Counted from the first letter of the stretch, positions 1-7,207 are shown. The stretch: DNA of 22,784 nt from UBA922 sp964571295 (GCA_964571295.1 CAZNAO010000012.1:1-22784); one strand, 5' to 3'. The notes: generated by a model from the sequence alone, not told the origin. Program-made: numbers and translations.

Positions 1-62
1 CCATACATAACATTCGAATGATAGAATATACAGACATAGTGATAGAAAGATAGTGTTTTTTC

Positions 63-91
63 AGTATAGCATGTTTTTTCCACTCTGTCTT
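63..91 (-). promoter_or_regulatory. Possible leftward promoter (gene outside window)
   Basis: Read on the minus strand, a TATACT -10 (63-68) is preceded by an extended TGC and lies 17 bases from AAGACA (86-91). It would fire away from the flippase towards a gene beyond the left edge. The -10 matches the form repeated at other promoters in this window, but the -35 is weak and no target gene is visible. The rest of 1-134 holds no gene; a small hairpin (ATAGCT/AGCTAT, 116-130) lies just before the flippase start. Confidence 0.3.
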
Positions 92-134
92 CGTTGAATT
101 TGGGGAAAAAATGTGATAGCTTGTAGCTATTCCT

Positions 135-1664
135 ATGTCTCTCAAAAAACAACTCGCACACAATACCGCGGCGCAAGTGGTCGGCAAAGTTATTTCAACC
201 CTGCTTGGACTCATTGCGATCGGTATCTTGACCCGATACCTGGGTACGGAGCAATTCGGATGGTACGTTACCACACTTGCCTTTTTGCAATTTTTTGCAA
301 TTTTAATTGATTTTGGACTGATCCCGGTTACAGCGCAGATGATGAGTGAGGTACCCACAGATATTCCTGATGATCCACACATACTTTCCTCCTACCGAGC
401 TCGACTCATGAAAAACTTGCTCGGATTTCGATTTACCACTGCAGTCGTGGGATTGGGAATTGCCCCGTTGATCGCCCTATTTTTTCCCTATCCGACCGAA
501 GTAAAAATCGCGATCTCATTTATGACAATCAACATGCTCTCGGTTGCCATGAATCAGATTTTTATCGGCTATTATCAATCCCGACTCTCCACCTATGTGC
601 AGGCATTGGGTGAAGTGGTTGGCAGGATCGCGCTTATTGCCGGACTAGTGTTATGTCTCTACGCTCAATGGCCGTTTATCCCCGTTATGTGGGCAATTAC
701 GCTTTCGAGTGTTGTCTATACAGCAGTCATGTGGCTTCATACCAAAAAAACCACCTCGGTATCGCTTGCATGTGATCTCACACTTTGGAAACAGATAGCG
801 ATAAAAATGTGGCCAATTGCAATTTCGATTATGTTTAATGTGATTTACCTCAAAGGCGACACGATTATTTTGTCACTCTTTTACGACCAACGCGACGTGG
901 GGCTCTATGGCGCTGCATATCGCGTCATAGATATTGTCGCCCAGGTCGCTATGATGGTTATGGGGCTTATCCTTCCACTACTGGCCTATGCATGGTCAAA
1001 AAAAGACCTGGTCACATTTAAATCCCAAGTACAGCTGTCATTTAATATTATGATGCTTCTTGCAATTCCCACGGCAGCAGGACTTATCACGCTCTCAGAG
1101 CGAATTATGGTCTTTGTTGCCGGTGAACCATTTAGAGATGCCGCGTTCCCGCTGATTCTTCTCTCGATTGCGGTTGTGGGTATTTTTATCGGGGGCGTAT
1201 TCGGGCATGTGGCAGTTGCGATCAATCGACAAAAAGAGACGATCTGGGTATATGCCGTAACCGCGCTTGTAACCACAATACTATATGTTGTTTTTATCCC
1301 TGCATTTGGTATGAATGGTGCTGCATGGGGACGCGTGTTTTCAGAATTGTGCGCCGGAATCCTTTTGTATATCACTATCGACAAATTTACCCCTCTATCG
1401 CTTTCGTTTAGTGTTACCGGTAAGGCCATGCTTGGGGGCTTGCTCATGACTGCAGTACTCGGACTTATGAACTCGATTCCGTTTCTTCTTTCATTGCTTA
1501 CCGGCATCGCTCCGTATGCGCCGTCACTTACTATTACCAAAGGTTTGTTACTGTTTTTCTCTATTCTTAGTGGTAGCAGTGTCTATGCGCTGACAATCAT
1601 TCTAACCAAAGCCATCTCTCCTGAAACTCTCAAGGAAGTTCTTACTCTCAGAAAATCTTCTTAG
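135..1664 (+). CDS. Polysaccharide flippase (Wzx/MATE-like, MOP superfamily)
   Basis: A 509-residue polytopic membrane protein with about 12-14 hydrophobic segments. The N terminus, in which a short amphipathic segment rich in K, Q and T precedes a 'GLIAIGILTRYLGTEQFG' stretch, is typical of oligosaccharide/lipid-linked-sugar flippases of the MOP superfamily. Length fits that family. Likely role: flipping undecaprenyl-linked glycans across the cytoplasmic membrane for cell-surface polysaccharide. This is inferred from the family and from the O-antigen ligase/polymerase-like gene that converges on it; the two coding regions overlap by 17 bases. No Shine-Dalgarno is visible before the ATG. A small hairpin at 116-130 ends four bases upstream of the start. 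MurJ-type lipid II flippase is a less likely alternative. Confidence 0.82.
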   Translation: MSLKKQLAHNTAAQVVGKVISTLLGLIAIGILTRYLGTEQFGWYVTTLAFLQFFAILIDFGLIPVTAQMMSEVPTDIPDDPHILSSYRARLMKNLLGFRFTTAVVGLGIAPLIALFFPYPTEVKIAISFMTINMLSVAMNQIFIGYYQSRLSTYVQALGEVVGRIALIAGLVLCLYAQWPFIPVMWAITLSSVVYTAVMWLHTKKTTSVSLACDLTLWKQIAIKMWPIAISIMFNVIYLKGDTIILSLFYDQRDVGLYGAAYRVIDIVAQVAMMVMGLILPLLAYAWSKKDLVTFKSQVQLSFNIMMLLAIPTAAGLITLSERIMVFVAGEPFRDAAFPLILLSIAVVGIFIGGVFGHVAVAINRQKETIWVYAVTALVTTILYVVFIPAFGMNGAAWGRVFSELCAGILLYITIDKFTPLSLSFSVTGKAMLGGLLMTAVLGLMNSIPFLLSLLTGIAPYAPSLTITKGLLLFFSILSGSSVYALTIILTKAISPETLKEVLTLRKSS

Positions 1665-2910
1665 TTTTCTTTACGTGTACTTTGGAAGTTACGACTAGGA
1701 AAACGATAATCCAAAACAACATTGCCAAATCATTCTTGAAATACGGCACGTCAACAAGCCCGTGCACTGCAATTGCCGTGAGAACTGCCAATAGCGCAGC
1801 TTTTATCGTCGTGTCACTGACCAGGAATACCATCCTTACTAGATATACAAAAATACCGACAAACAAAATCATTCCCAAAAATCCGATTTCAGTCCAAAAA
1901 TTCAGGAATATGTTGTGCGGATATTTCAGTGCCTCAAGCACATTGAGGTCATACCACGGAGACTGAATCGCGTCAAAAAAATTTCGTATCCCTGATCCAA
2001 GTATGAAATGCGAAGGACTTTCGGTCAGATATTCGACCGTATGTTTCCAGAGCATAATTCGATTTTGCCCCGCACGATCCGCGAAGACCATCGCTTCTCG
2101 CAACGAAGGGATCGCAACCGCAAAAAATATCCCCGCAACCGCGATTCCGACTGTAACTTTCCTATTTCCTTTTATCCAAAGATACACGAGTGTGCCTGCT
2201 CCGAGTGCGATCAAAGCTCCTTGGGATTGGGAAAACAATAATGCCCCAAGCATGAGTAAAAATGCAATGGACACGGCTGTTGTATGTTTTCGCCACACGA
2301 GCACTGACAGAAACATAATGGGAACCGTAAACAATCCAATCGCGTTTGCCGAAGTATAGACCGACGTGACCCGCCCGAACAAATACGTATGCTCAATCGA
2401 TGGAGGAAACCATACACCCGTGAATTTCTGGATCAGTGCAATCACGCTCACCGCTACGGCACTCATGAGCAACGCACCGATAATCTTACCCACCTCTATT
2501 CGTCTCTGATGCATGAGGATGAGTGTACAGAGCATCACGGGTTCAAGAAACATCGCTCTCCACTCACCGATTCCTTCAATCATTTTCTGCATGGGATGTA
2601 GTGCTCCGATCATTGCAGTAAATGCACCTCCGAGCGAACACAGAAGAAAGGCAACAATCGCAACACACCATATTTTATGTGAAAAAATAAATCTCTTGAA
2701 TTCATTGATATCGTCCCGTGTAATTTTTATGACCCCTACAAGGACGACTGCAAAAAATGTCAATTCAAGTATACTGGTAGGCAACGGCCCTATATTCAAT
2801 CGTATGATATACGTAGGTAAGAGCGCTACACACAGATATACTCCCCACTCAAACCTTCTAAACGTAAGAATACATGCAGATACAAAATATAGTAATGCAA
2901 GGATGACCAT
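1648..2910 (-). CDS. O-antigen ligase/polymerase-like membrane protein (Wzy_C)
   Basis: A 420-residue protein with about 11-12 hydrophobic segments and the Wzy/WaaL signature in its second half: an 'NRIMLWK' arginine-bearing stretch, a large periplasmic loop with 'ILGSGIRNFF', then 'YPHNIFLNFWTEIGF' and 'HGLVDVPYFKNDLAMLFW'. The Arg and the PHN histidine match positions known to matter in WaaL. Members either transfer polymerised glycan to an acceptor (lipid or glycoprotein) or polymerise repeat units; the sequence does not tell which. It converges on the flippase with a 17-base overlap of the 3' ends. Function in the same surface-glycan pathway is an inference. Confidence 0.8.
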   Translation of the reverse strand: MVILALLYFVSACILTFRRFEWGVYLCVALLPTYIIRLNIGPLPTSILELTFFAVVLVGVIKITRDDINEFKRFIFSHKIWCVAIVAFLLCSLGGAFTAMIGALHPMQKMIEGIGEWRAMFLEPVMLCTLILMHQRRIEVGKIIGALLMSAVAVSVIALIQKFTGVWFPPSIEHTYLFGRVTSVYTSANAIGLFTVPIMFLSVLVWRKHTTAVSIAFLLMLGALLFSQSQGALIALGAGTLVYLWIKGNRKVTVGIAVAGIFFAVAIPSLREAMVFADRAGQNRIMLWKHTVEYLTESPSHFILGSGIRNFFDAIQSPWYDLNVLEALKYPHNIFLNFWTEIGFLGMILFVGIFVYLVRMVFLVSDTTIKAALLAVLTAIAVHGLVDVPYFKNDLAMLFWIIVFLVVTSKVHVKKTKKIF

Positions 2911-2931
2911 ACAATGATTAATTTGTATTTC

Positions 2932-2961
2932 ATCATACCATGATTACTTCGAAAAACCCAA
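2932..2961 (-). promoter_or_regulatory. Candidate promoter of the O-antigen ligase gene
   Basis: On the minus strand TTGGGT (2956-2961), an 18-base spacer and TATGAT (2932-2937) with an extended TGG. The predicted start of transcription lies about 15 bases before the ATG at 2910. The -35 is a poor match, so confidence is limited. Confidence 0.35.
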
Positions 2962-2969
2962 GATCCATC

Positions 2970-2998
2970 TTGATTTTCCCTTGGAAATCCTTTAGTAT
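2970..2998 (+). promoter_or_regulatory. Promoter of tRNA-Ser
   Basis: TTGATT (2970-2975), a 17-base spacer and TAGTAT (2993-2998) followed by AGG. The predicted transcription start lies about 11 bases before the mature tRNA. The same hexamer pair, spacing and trailing AGG occur before the endonuclease III gene (8975-9003), which supports both. Confidence 0.5.
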
Positions 2999-3015
2999 AG
3001 GCAAGGTATTGTTAT

Positions 3016-3102
3016 GGAGAGGTGTCTGAGTGGTTGAAGGTACCGCTCTCGAAAAGCGGTGTATTCGAAAGAGTACCGAGGGTTCGAATCCCTCCCTCTC
3101 CG
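3016..3102 (+). tRNA. tRNA-Ser (anticodon CGA)
   Basis: An 87-base class II tRNA. The acceptor stem GGAGAGG (3016-3022) pairs with CCTCTCC (3095-3101), with discriminator G at 3102. The anticodon stem CCGCT/AGCGG (3043-3047/3055-3059) encloses the loop CTCGAAA, anticodon CGA at 3050-3052, reading UCG. A long variable arm (about 3060-3077) precedes the T arm GAGGG-TTCGAAT-CCCTC (3078-3094). The long variable arm and G73 are serine identity features. CCA is not encoded. No terminator follows; the next gene starts 41 bases downstream. Confidence 0.97.
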
Positions 3103-3143
3103 CATGTGATCGTTCGACCAACTTTTCATTACCATGCTTGTCT

Positions 3144-4127
3144 ATGCAATTTTCACTTTCGTCTAAACAGCGCTGGATCGGAATATGTGTCCTCATTGGA
3201 ACGATCATAACGGCTTTTTTTATTTTCCATTTTTACGCACACTCATACCGTAACCCCCTTTTCGAATGCGCACCCTATCCTTTTATCAACCATACTATTG
3301 ATTGCACGATCATCAATGATGAACTCTCACGTACCAAATCTCTGGACGCAACGGTCCAGCGGATTATCAATGAAGAAAAAAATGTGGAACACATCACCAC
3401 CGCTTCAGTATTCTACCGAGACCTCACTACCCGCCGATGGTTTGGCATCAATGAAACTGAAAATTTTTATGCCGCAAGTCTATTGAAACTCCCTCTCGCA
3501 ATGATTTACTACAAAATCGCTGAAATTGATCCAAGCATACTCGACCAAACCATCACACTACCCGAAGAAGAAGCGCATGCTAACGAAGTGCAATTTTTCC
3601 AACCTGCACGTGTATTTAAAACTGGCCAGGAATACACCATACGCGAGCTCATCAAGGGCATGCTTGAATATTCAGACAATACATCTTTAACAGCACTCAA
3701 TAGCTTTATCTCTCCTCAAATTCGTGCCGAAATTTTACATGATATAGGTATCGAATTTATTAATGACGATCCCACCCAACCCAAGCAAGAAATTGACGTT
3801 AAAAAATATTCCAATATTCTGCGACAGCTGTACAACGGATCATACCTTACGATTGAATATTCAAATTTACTACTTGAATACTTATCTCAGACTACTTTTT
3901 CACAAGGCATTACCGCGGGAGTTCCTGAAGATATCGCAGTATCCCATAAATTTGGCGAAGCCTTTATTACCCAAGAAAATGCCGAGCAAGTACATGTATT
4001 GCATGACTGTGGAATTGTATACCACCCCGAAAAACCCTACATTCTCTGCGTCATGACCAAAGGACGGAATCCGCAACAATCCGCTCTTTCAATCAAACGT
4101 ATTTCCGAAGCTATTTATAATTTTTGA
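3144..4127 (+). CDS. Membrane-anchored SxxK serine hydrolase (class A beta-lactamase-like fold)
   Basis: A 327-residue protein with an N-terminal membrane anchor (about residues 11-31) and an extracytoplasmic domain with the active-site order of the penicilloyl-serine fold: S112-L-L-K115 (nucleophile and base), S177-D-N179, and K269-F-G271 in place of the usual KTG. No clear omega-loop glutamate equivalent to E166 is seen, so true beta-lactam hydrolysis is doubtful. A peptidoglycan-related peptidase or esterase, or a degenerate member of the beta-lactamase2 family, fits better. The open frame extends upstream into the tRNA, but the first ATG outside it is 3144, which directly precedes the anchor. 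No promoter or Shine-Dalgarno was found, so co-transcription with tRNA-Ser is possible. Confidence 0.75.
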   Translation: MQFSLSSKQRWIGICVLIGTIITAFFIFHFYAHSYRNPLFECAPYPFINHTIDCTIINDELSRTKSLDATVQRIINEEKNVEHITTASVFYRDLTTRRWFGINETENFYAASLLKLPLAMIYYKIAEIDPSILDQTITLPEEEAHANEVQFFQPARVFKTGQEYTIRELIKGMLEYSDNTSLTALNSFISPQIRAEILHDIGIEFINDDPTQPKQEIDVKKYSNILRQLYNGSYLTIEYSNLLLEYLSQTTFSQGITAGVPEDIAVSHKFGEAFITQENAEQVHVLHDCGIVYHPEKPYILCVMTKGRNPQQSALSIKRISEAIYNF

Positions 4128-4168
4128 TTTTTTACTTTTTTCCCCAAATGATTTCAGTACTACACGTC

Positions 4169-4197
4169 TTGTAGATTCGTCTTCGATCTTATATACT
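4169..4197 (+). promoter_or_regulatory. Promoter of the half-MFS leader/attenuator
   Basis: TTGTAG (4169-4174), a 17-base spacer and TATACT (4192-4197). The expected transcription start, about 4203-4205, coincides with the ATG of the leader peptide at 4205. This leaves a roughly 150-base leader before the half-MFS gene. Confidence 0.6.
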
Positions 4198-4204
4198 TAT
4201 TTTC

Positions 4205-4261
4205 ATGTCACCATTAACTGTCTATATCAGAAATATCACACTTCTTATGACCGCCCCCTAG
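4205..4261 (+). CDS. Putative 18-residue leader peptide, ends Ala-Pro-stop
   Basis: A short open frame, MSPLTVYIRNITLLMTAP followed by TAG (4259-4261). It begins at or within two bases of the predicted transcription start, so it would be translated from a leaderless or near-leaderless RNA. Its stop codon lies in the loop of the first of three overlapping hairpins and touches the arm shared by hairpins one and two. It has no run of a single amino acid, so classical starvation attenuation is not obvious. A C-terminal proline next to the stop codon is known from arrest peptides such as TnaC. Coding is inferred from position and architecture only. Confidence 0.45.
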   Translation: MSPLTVYIRNITLLMTAP

Positions 4262-4319
4262 TCGGTCGTATTTTGTGCTATCCATTAATACACACCGACC
4301 TGCCCAGATGTCGGTTTTT
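4246..4319 (+). promoter_or_regulatory. Three-hairpin attenuator-like leader of the half-MFS gene
   Basis: Four segments form alternative pairs. Hairpin A: TATGACCG (4246-4253) with CGGTCGTA (4263-4270), 8 pairs including one G-U. Hairpin B: GTCGGT (4261-4266) plus GTATT (4268-4272) with AATAC (4287-4291) plus ACCGAC (4294-4299), 11 pairs around a 1x2 internal loop. Hairpin C: ACCGAC (4294-4299) with GTCGGT (4310-4315), then a U run. A and C can coexist; B excludes both. This is the 1:2, 2:3, 3:4 arrangement of a transcription attenuator. Regulation is inferred. Confidence 0.5.
4294..4319 (+). terminator. Intrinsic terminator in the half-MFS leader
   Basis: A 6-bp stem ACCGAC/GTCGGT with a 10-base loop and a TTTTT run (4315-4319). 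It lies 35 bases before the half-MFS start and downstream of the promoter at 4169-4197, so it may be conditional. It could also simply end the serine hydrolase transcript. Confidence 0.55.
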
Positions 4320-4354
4320 ATATCTCCCTTTCACCTCTAGTTCTTATAAAGAAT

Positions 4355-5008
4355 ATGACCATATTCAATAACAATTCCATAAATACTATCATCCGCACTC
4401 TCATCATTTCTGACTTTTTTCTGTTTTTTGCAACCGGACTGCTTACCCCTATCTATGCAGTATTCATTATTGAAAATATCGGAGCCGACTTAACCATTAT
4501 CGGCTACGCGGTAACGTGCTATTGGCTCACCCGTGTCGTCATGGTTATTCCATTCAGCTGGCTTATGGACCGCATGAAAGGAGAAACTGACGAATATTTT
4601 TTTATGATCGTAGGAACTTTTCTCATATCGCTCGTAGCCTTGCTCTACACTTTATCCTCCCTGCCGTGGCATATTTATGTATTGCAAGTATTAAACGGGC
4701 TTGCACATGCTATGGCTGTTCCAGCGTGGCGTATCATGTTCACCAATCATATCGACCGACACATTGTCGGTTTTGAATGGTCACTCGAAGATGTGGGTGT
4801 CGGAATTGCCACAGCTGCGAGCGCTACCATTGGCGCGCTTGTAGTCAGCACATTCGGATTCAATACGTTATTCGTTATGATCTTTTTCTTTGGAACTATC
4901 AGCGCATTGATTCTCCTCACACTCAATCGTGATCGAAAAAATATACTTATGAAATTTTTCCGCAACAGACCGAACAAGGTACCGCTAAAGATAGACTCTT
5001 TCAAATAA
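4355..5008 (+). CDS. Six-TM half-size MFS-type transporter
   Basis: A 217-residue protein with about six hydrophobic segments, equal to one MFS half rather than the usual 12 TM and about 400 residues. Segment 1 carries 'TGLLTPIYAVFIIENIG'. The loop after segment 2 has 'SWLMDRMKGETDEY', resembling the MFS motif-A loop (D-R-x-x-G/K). The frame closes with a clean stop, and no second half is found in the 78 bases before the next gene, so it seems naturally short rather than frameshifted. It could work as a homodimer or with another half. Substrate unknown. The attenuator-like leader upstream suggests inducible expression. Confidence 0.7.
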   Translation: MTIFNNNSINTIIRTLIISDFFLFFATGLLTPIYAVFIIENIGADLTIIGYAVTCYWLTRVVMVIPFSWLMDRMKGETDEYFFMIVGTFLISLVALLYTLSSLPWHIYVLQVLNGLAHAMAVPAWRIMFTNHIDRHIVGFEWSLEDVGVGIATAASATIGALVVSTFGFNTLFVMIFFFGTISALILLTLNRDRKNILMKFFRNRPNKVPLKIDSFK

Positions 5009-5078
5009 TGCGTATTTTGAAAAAAGTACAAAAAGTTACCCGTATACCTCCCCACTAAGATTCTCCGTAAAACTATGT

Positions 5079-5084
5079 TATACT
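5079..5084 (+). promoter_or_regulatory. -10 element before the small membrane protein
   Basis: TATACT at 5079-5084 predicts a transcription start near 5091, about 16 bases before the ATG at 5107. No good -35 is visible 16-18 bases upstream. The in-frame ATG at 5086 lies too close to this element, which favours 5107 as the start. Confidence 0.4.
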
Positions 5085-5106
5085 TATGAGCATAGTTTTA
5101 GTTTTT

Positions 5107-5343
5107 ATGCCACGAAAGAAAAAAAATCGTCGTCGCCCGCACATTATCCGATATTTCGCCGGAAACTTCGGTATCGTATTTGGCATGGTACTTATCTGGA
5201 GAGGAATCTGGTACATTCTCGACTATATCGACAAGCTTGCATTCAACGGACAGCATATTATCACCGCCATCCTTGGCGTCGTCACAGGATTTGCGCTGCT
5301 GTATCTTCCTGACAAAAATCTGGACGAGATCAAAGAACTCTAA
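5107..5343 (+). CDS. Small two-TM membrane protein, conserved-looking, function unknown
   Basis: A 78-residue protein. It has a strongly basic N terminus (PRKKKNRRRP), two hydrophobic segments (about residues 19-37 and 52-68) joined by a short loop with 'DKLAFNG', and an acidic C-terminal tail. The positive-inside pattern suggests both ends are cytoplasmic. I do not recognise a named family. It is first in a tight run: 5 bases separate it from the GT2-like gene, and that gene lies 4 bases before alkD. The start at 5107 was preferred to 5086 because of the -10 at 5079-5084. Confidence 0.65.
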   Translation: MPRKKKNRRRPHIIRYFAGNFGIVFGMVLIWRGIWYILDYIDKLAFNGQHIITAILGVVTGFALLYLPDKNLDEIKEL

Positions 5344-5348
5344 AACTG

Positions 5349-5924
5349 ATGCGATATATGTTATTTTCTGTCATTATTCCTGCAGCGCGCCGCAACCGAC
5401 CGCTCTCGCATGCGCTTTCTTCTCTCCTGCTCCAAAGCCACGACGAGTGGGAAGCAATTGTCGTCGGGGATGAACTTTTTCACAACACCCGATCACTCTT
5501 CCCTCATGACAATCGTATCCGCTTCATTTCCCGACCCGCACTCTCTACTCACGCAGCATGTGCGACCGGAATCCACGCAGCGCGAGGGAGCGTGATTACG
5601 TTTCTCCTTCCTGATGATTATGTCTCACCGACACATCTTGCAAAGCATCGTGATTTTTTCCATTCTCATCCCAACCTTGACGCTGTATTTGGCAAGCCCA
5701 CGGTCATTGGTAGCCCATACCGCAAGGATCCTACCCACCCTGATTCCCACCATCATGTGCATGAATCTCCGATATTAGGCGCTTCGTTTATCCGCGAACA
5801 CGTGTTTGATACACTTCAGCATCTCCCGAAACACGATCTGCGCTCACATCTCACCAAGCTTGGATTCAGAACCCATACCGTTACCATGCCCAGTTATATT
5901 TATGATCGAACGGTGACTACCTAA
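5349..5924 (+). CDS. Short GT2-like glycosyltransferase
   Basis: A 191-residue GT-A fold protein. It begins with the family-2 strand 'FSVIIPAARR', followed by 'SLLLQSHDEWEAIVVGDE', an 'AARGSVITFLLPDDYVSP' stretch whose D89-D90 fits the metal/nucleotide-sugar DxD position, and 'ILGASFIREHVFD' further on. It is shorter than most GT2 enzymes (about 230-330 residues), with a reduced acceptor-side region, so activity is uncertain. The likely reaction is sugar transfer from a nucleotide sugar. It is probably co-transcribed with the small membrane protein upstream and alkD downstream, with gaps of 5 and 4 bases. Confidence 0.72.
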   Translation: MRYMLFSVIIPAARRNRPLSHALSSLLLQSHDEWEAIVVGDELFHNTRSLFPHDNRIRFISRPALSTHAACATGIHAARGSVITFLLPDDYVSPTHLAKHRDFFHSHPNLDAVFGKPTVIGSPYRKDPTHPDSHHHVHESPILGASFIREHVFDTLQHLPKHDLRSHLTKLGFRTHTVTMPSYIYDRTVTT

Positions 5925-5928
5925 TCAC

Positions 5929-6645
5929 ATGTCCTACCGAAGCATCACTGACAAACTCAAACGTGCAGGTGATCCAGCAAAAGCCGTCTTTCTCAAGCGG
6001 TTTTTTAAGACTACCAAAGGAGAATACGGATATGGTGACCGGTTTATCGGCGTCACTGTTCCCGAACAGCGCGCAATTGCAAAAACTCATCTTGATCTCG
6101 ATTCAAAAACGCTTGATCGTCTGCTCGATAGTCCAATACATGAATATCGTCTGACCGCACTCCTTATCCTTACCTATCAATTCAAGAAAGGAAACGAGGA
6201 CATGAAACAAAAAATCTATCGCTATTATCTTGCCAAAACCAGCCGTATCAATAATTGGGACCTGGTTGACGCGTCTGCACGGAATATTATTGGTGAGTAC
6301 CTGCTTCTCCACCCGGAAGAGAAAAAAATCCTCTATACACTGGTACGATCACGCAATCTTTGGGAGCGGCGTATTGCAATTGTTGCGACATTTGCCGGTA
6401 TCCGTGCCGGACAATTCGATGATACCCTGAAACTTTCGGAGCTGCTCATGACCGATACCCATGACCTCATCCATAAAGCCGTTGGCTGGATGCTAAGAGA
6501 GGTGGGTAAGCGAAATAAGCGAGCGCTGCTTGACTTTCTCAAGGCTTACGCTCATACCATGCCCCGTACCACGCTCCGCTATGCCCTTGAACGCTGCACC
6601 CCCGAAGAAAAGACGTATTATATGAAACTTGAACGAGGGACTTGA
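5929..6645 (+). CDS. alkD: DNA alkylation repair protein, AlkD-type glycosylase
   Basis: A 238-residue all-helical HEAT-like repeat protein of the AlkD (DNA_alkylation) family. The hallmark stretches are 'NNWDLVD' (W110, D114), 'LWERRIAIV' (R147, R148) and 'HKAVGWMLREVGKRN' (W187, R190). They match almost position for position the residues used by Bacillus cereus AlkD (W109, D113, R148, W187) to excise bulky or cationic N3- and N7-alkylpurines without base flipping. Length is normal. It is the last gene of a three-gene run. Its stop codon overlaps the -35 of the promoter for the downstream RRM gene. It is followed further on by AP endonuclease, MutY and Nth genes. Confidence 0.9.
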   Translation: MSYRSITDKLKRAGDPAKAVFLKRFFKTTKGEYGYGDRFIGVTVPEQRAIAKTHLDLDSKTLDRLLDSPIHEYRLTALLILTYQFKKGNEDMKQKIYRYYLAKTSRINNWDLVDASARNIIGEYLLLHPEEKKILYTLVRSRNLWERRIAIVATFAGIRAGQFDDTLKLSELLMTDTHDLIHKAVGWMLREVGKRNKRALLDFLKAYAHTMPRTTLRYALERCTPEEKTYYMKLERGT

Positions 6646-6670
6646 TTTTTCCTGTAAAATATGGTATAGT
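6642..6670 (+). promoter_or_regulatory. Promoter of the RRM protein gene
   Basis: TTGATT (6642-6647), a 17-base spacer and TATAGT (6665-6670). The -35 overlaps the alkD stop codon. Predicted transcription start is about 6677, 169 bases before the RRM start. Confidence 0.65.
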
Positions 6671-6676
6671 ATTACA

Positions 6677-6845
6677 TGTGTAAGTGTTTTATCGAAATTT
6701 CGTCTCTTATCGTCAACCAATGCGCTTGTGCGGCGCCGCTCTCTAGAGCTCTGGACATCAATCGACGAGTATACGTGGACCTTACCGTTTATTTACATAT
6801 CCTTACGCATAGATTCTCTATGCCACAGGACTACACAGTTCACTT
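6677..6845 (+). other. Long structured 5' leader of the RRM gene
   Basis: About 169 bases between the predicted transcription start and the RRM ATG. It contains the 10-base palindrome GCGGCGCCGC (6730-6739), an AGAGCTCT palindrome (6745-6752), and a clean hairpin GCATAG/CTATGC (6807-6812/6818-6823) shortly before the start codon. An 85-codon frame opens with ATG at 6676, on the predicted start, and runs out of frame into the RRM gene to 6933. Its composition does not look like a real protein. RRM proteins of bacteria are often cold-induced, so a temperature-sensing leader is a possibility, not shown. Confidence 0.4.
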
Positions 6846-7115
6846 ATGTCAAAACAGCTCTACGTTGGCGGATTGCCATACTCGAGTACTGAAGACGGTG
6901 TACGCGCTGCTTTCGAGCAGGCTGGTGCCGTAAGTTCAGTAAAAATCATGATCGACAAATTTACCGGCCGATCACGCGGATTCGGATTTGTGGAAATGGC
7001 TGATGAAGCCGGCGCACAATCTGCAATCGAAATGTGGGATGGTAAAGAATTCGAAGGACGACGCCTCAAAGTTAACGAAGCTCGACCTCTCGAAGACCGA
7101 CCTCCACGCCGATAA
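6846..7115 (+). CDS. Single-RRM RNA-binding protein
   Basis: An 89-residue protein consisting of one RNA recognition motif and a short basic tail. RNP2 is LYVGGL (5-10) and RNP1 is RGFGFVEM (44-51), with the aromatic residues that stack on RNA present in both. The tail 'RPLEDRPPRR' resembles a reduced form of the Gly/Arg-rich tail of cyanobacterial Rbp proteins. Likely role: single-stranded RNA binding or an RNA chaperone. It is monocistronic: own promoter, long leader, three consecutive TAA stops (7113-7121) and an intrinsic terminator. Confidence 0.93.
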   Translation: MSKQLYVGGLPYSSTEDGVRAAFEQAGAVSSVKIMIDKFTGRSRGFGFVEMADEAGAQSAIEMWDGKEFEGRRLKVNEARPLEDRPPRR

Positions 7116-7124
7116 TAATAAGAG

Positions 7125-7150
7125 ACAGGGACGCACAACCCTGTTTTTTT
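7125..7150 (+). terminator. Terminator of the RRM gene
   Basis: A 6-bp stem ACAGGG/CCCTGT (7125-7130/7139-7144), an 8-base loop and a run of seven T, directly behind the triple stop. Confidence 0.85.
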
Positions 7151-7207
7151 GTACTTGGAAAAAGCGACAAAAGCCTTTGCACCTTTTACCCACTCTGTTC
7201 CCTTTTA

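Noticed and set aside
986..1540. Minus-strand frame of 184 codons
   Set aside because: Lies wholly inside the flippase gene in antisense and lacks recognisable features.
3030..3143. Upstream extension of the serine hydrolase frame
   Set aside because: It begins inside tRNA-Ser; the ATG at 3144 directly before the membrane anchor is the credible start.
6629..6892. 87-codon plus frame between alkD and the RRM gene
   Set aside because: Starts inside alkD, passes through the promoter and ends inside the RRM gene; no protein-like pattern.
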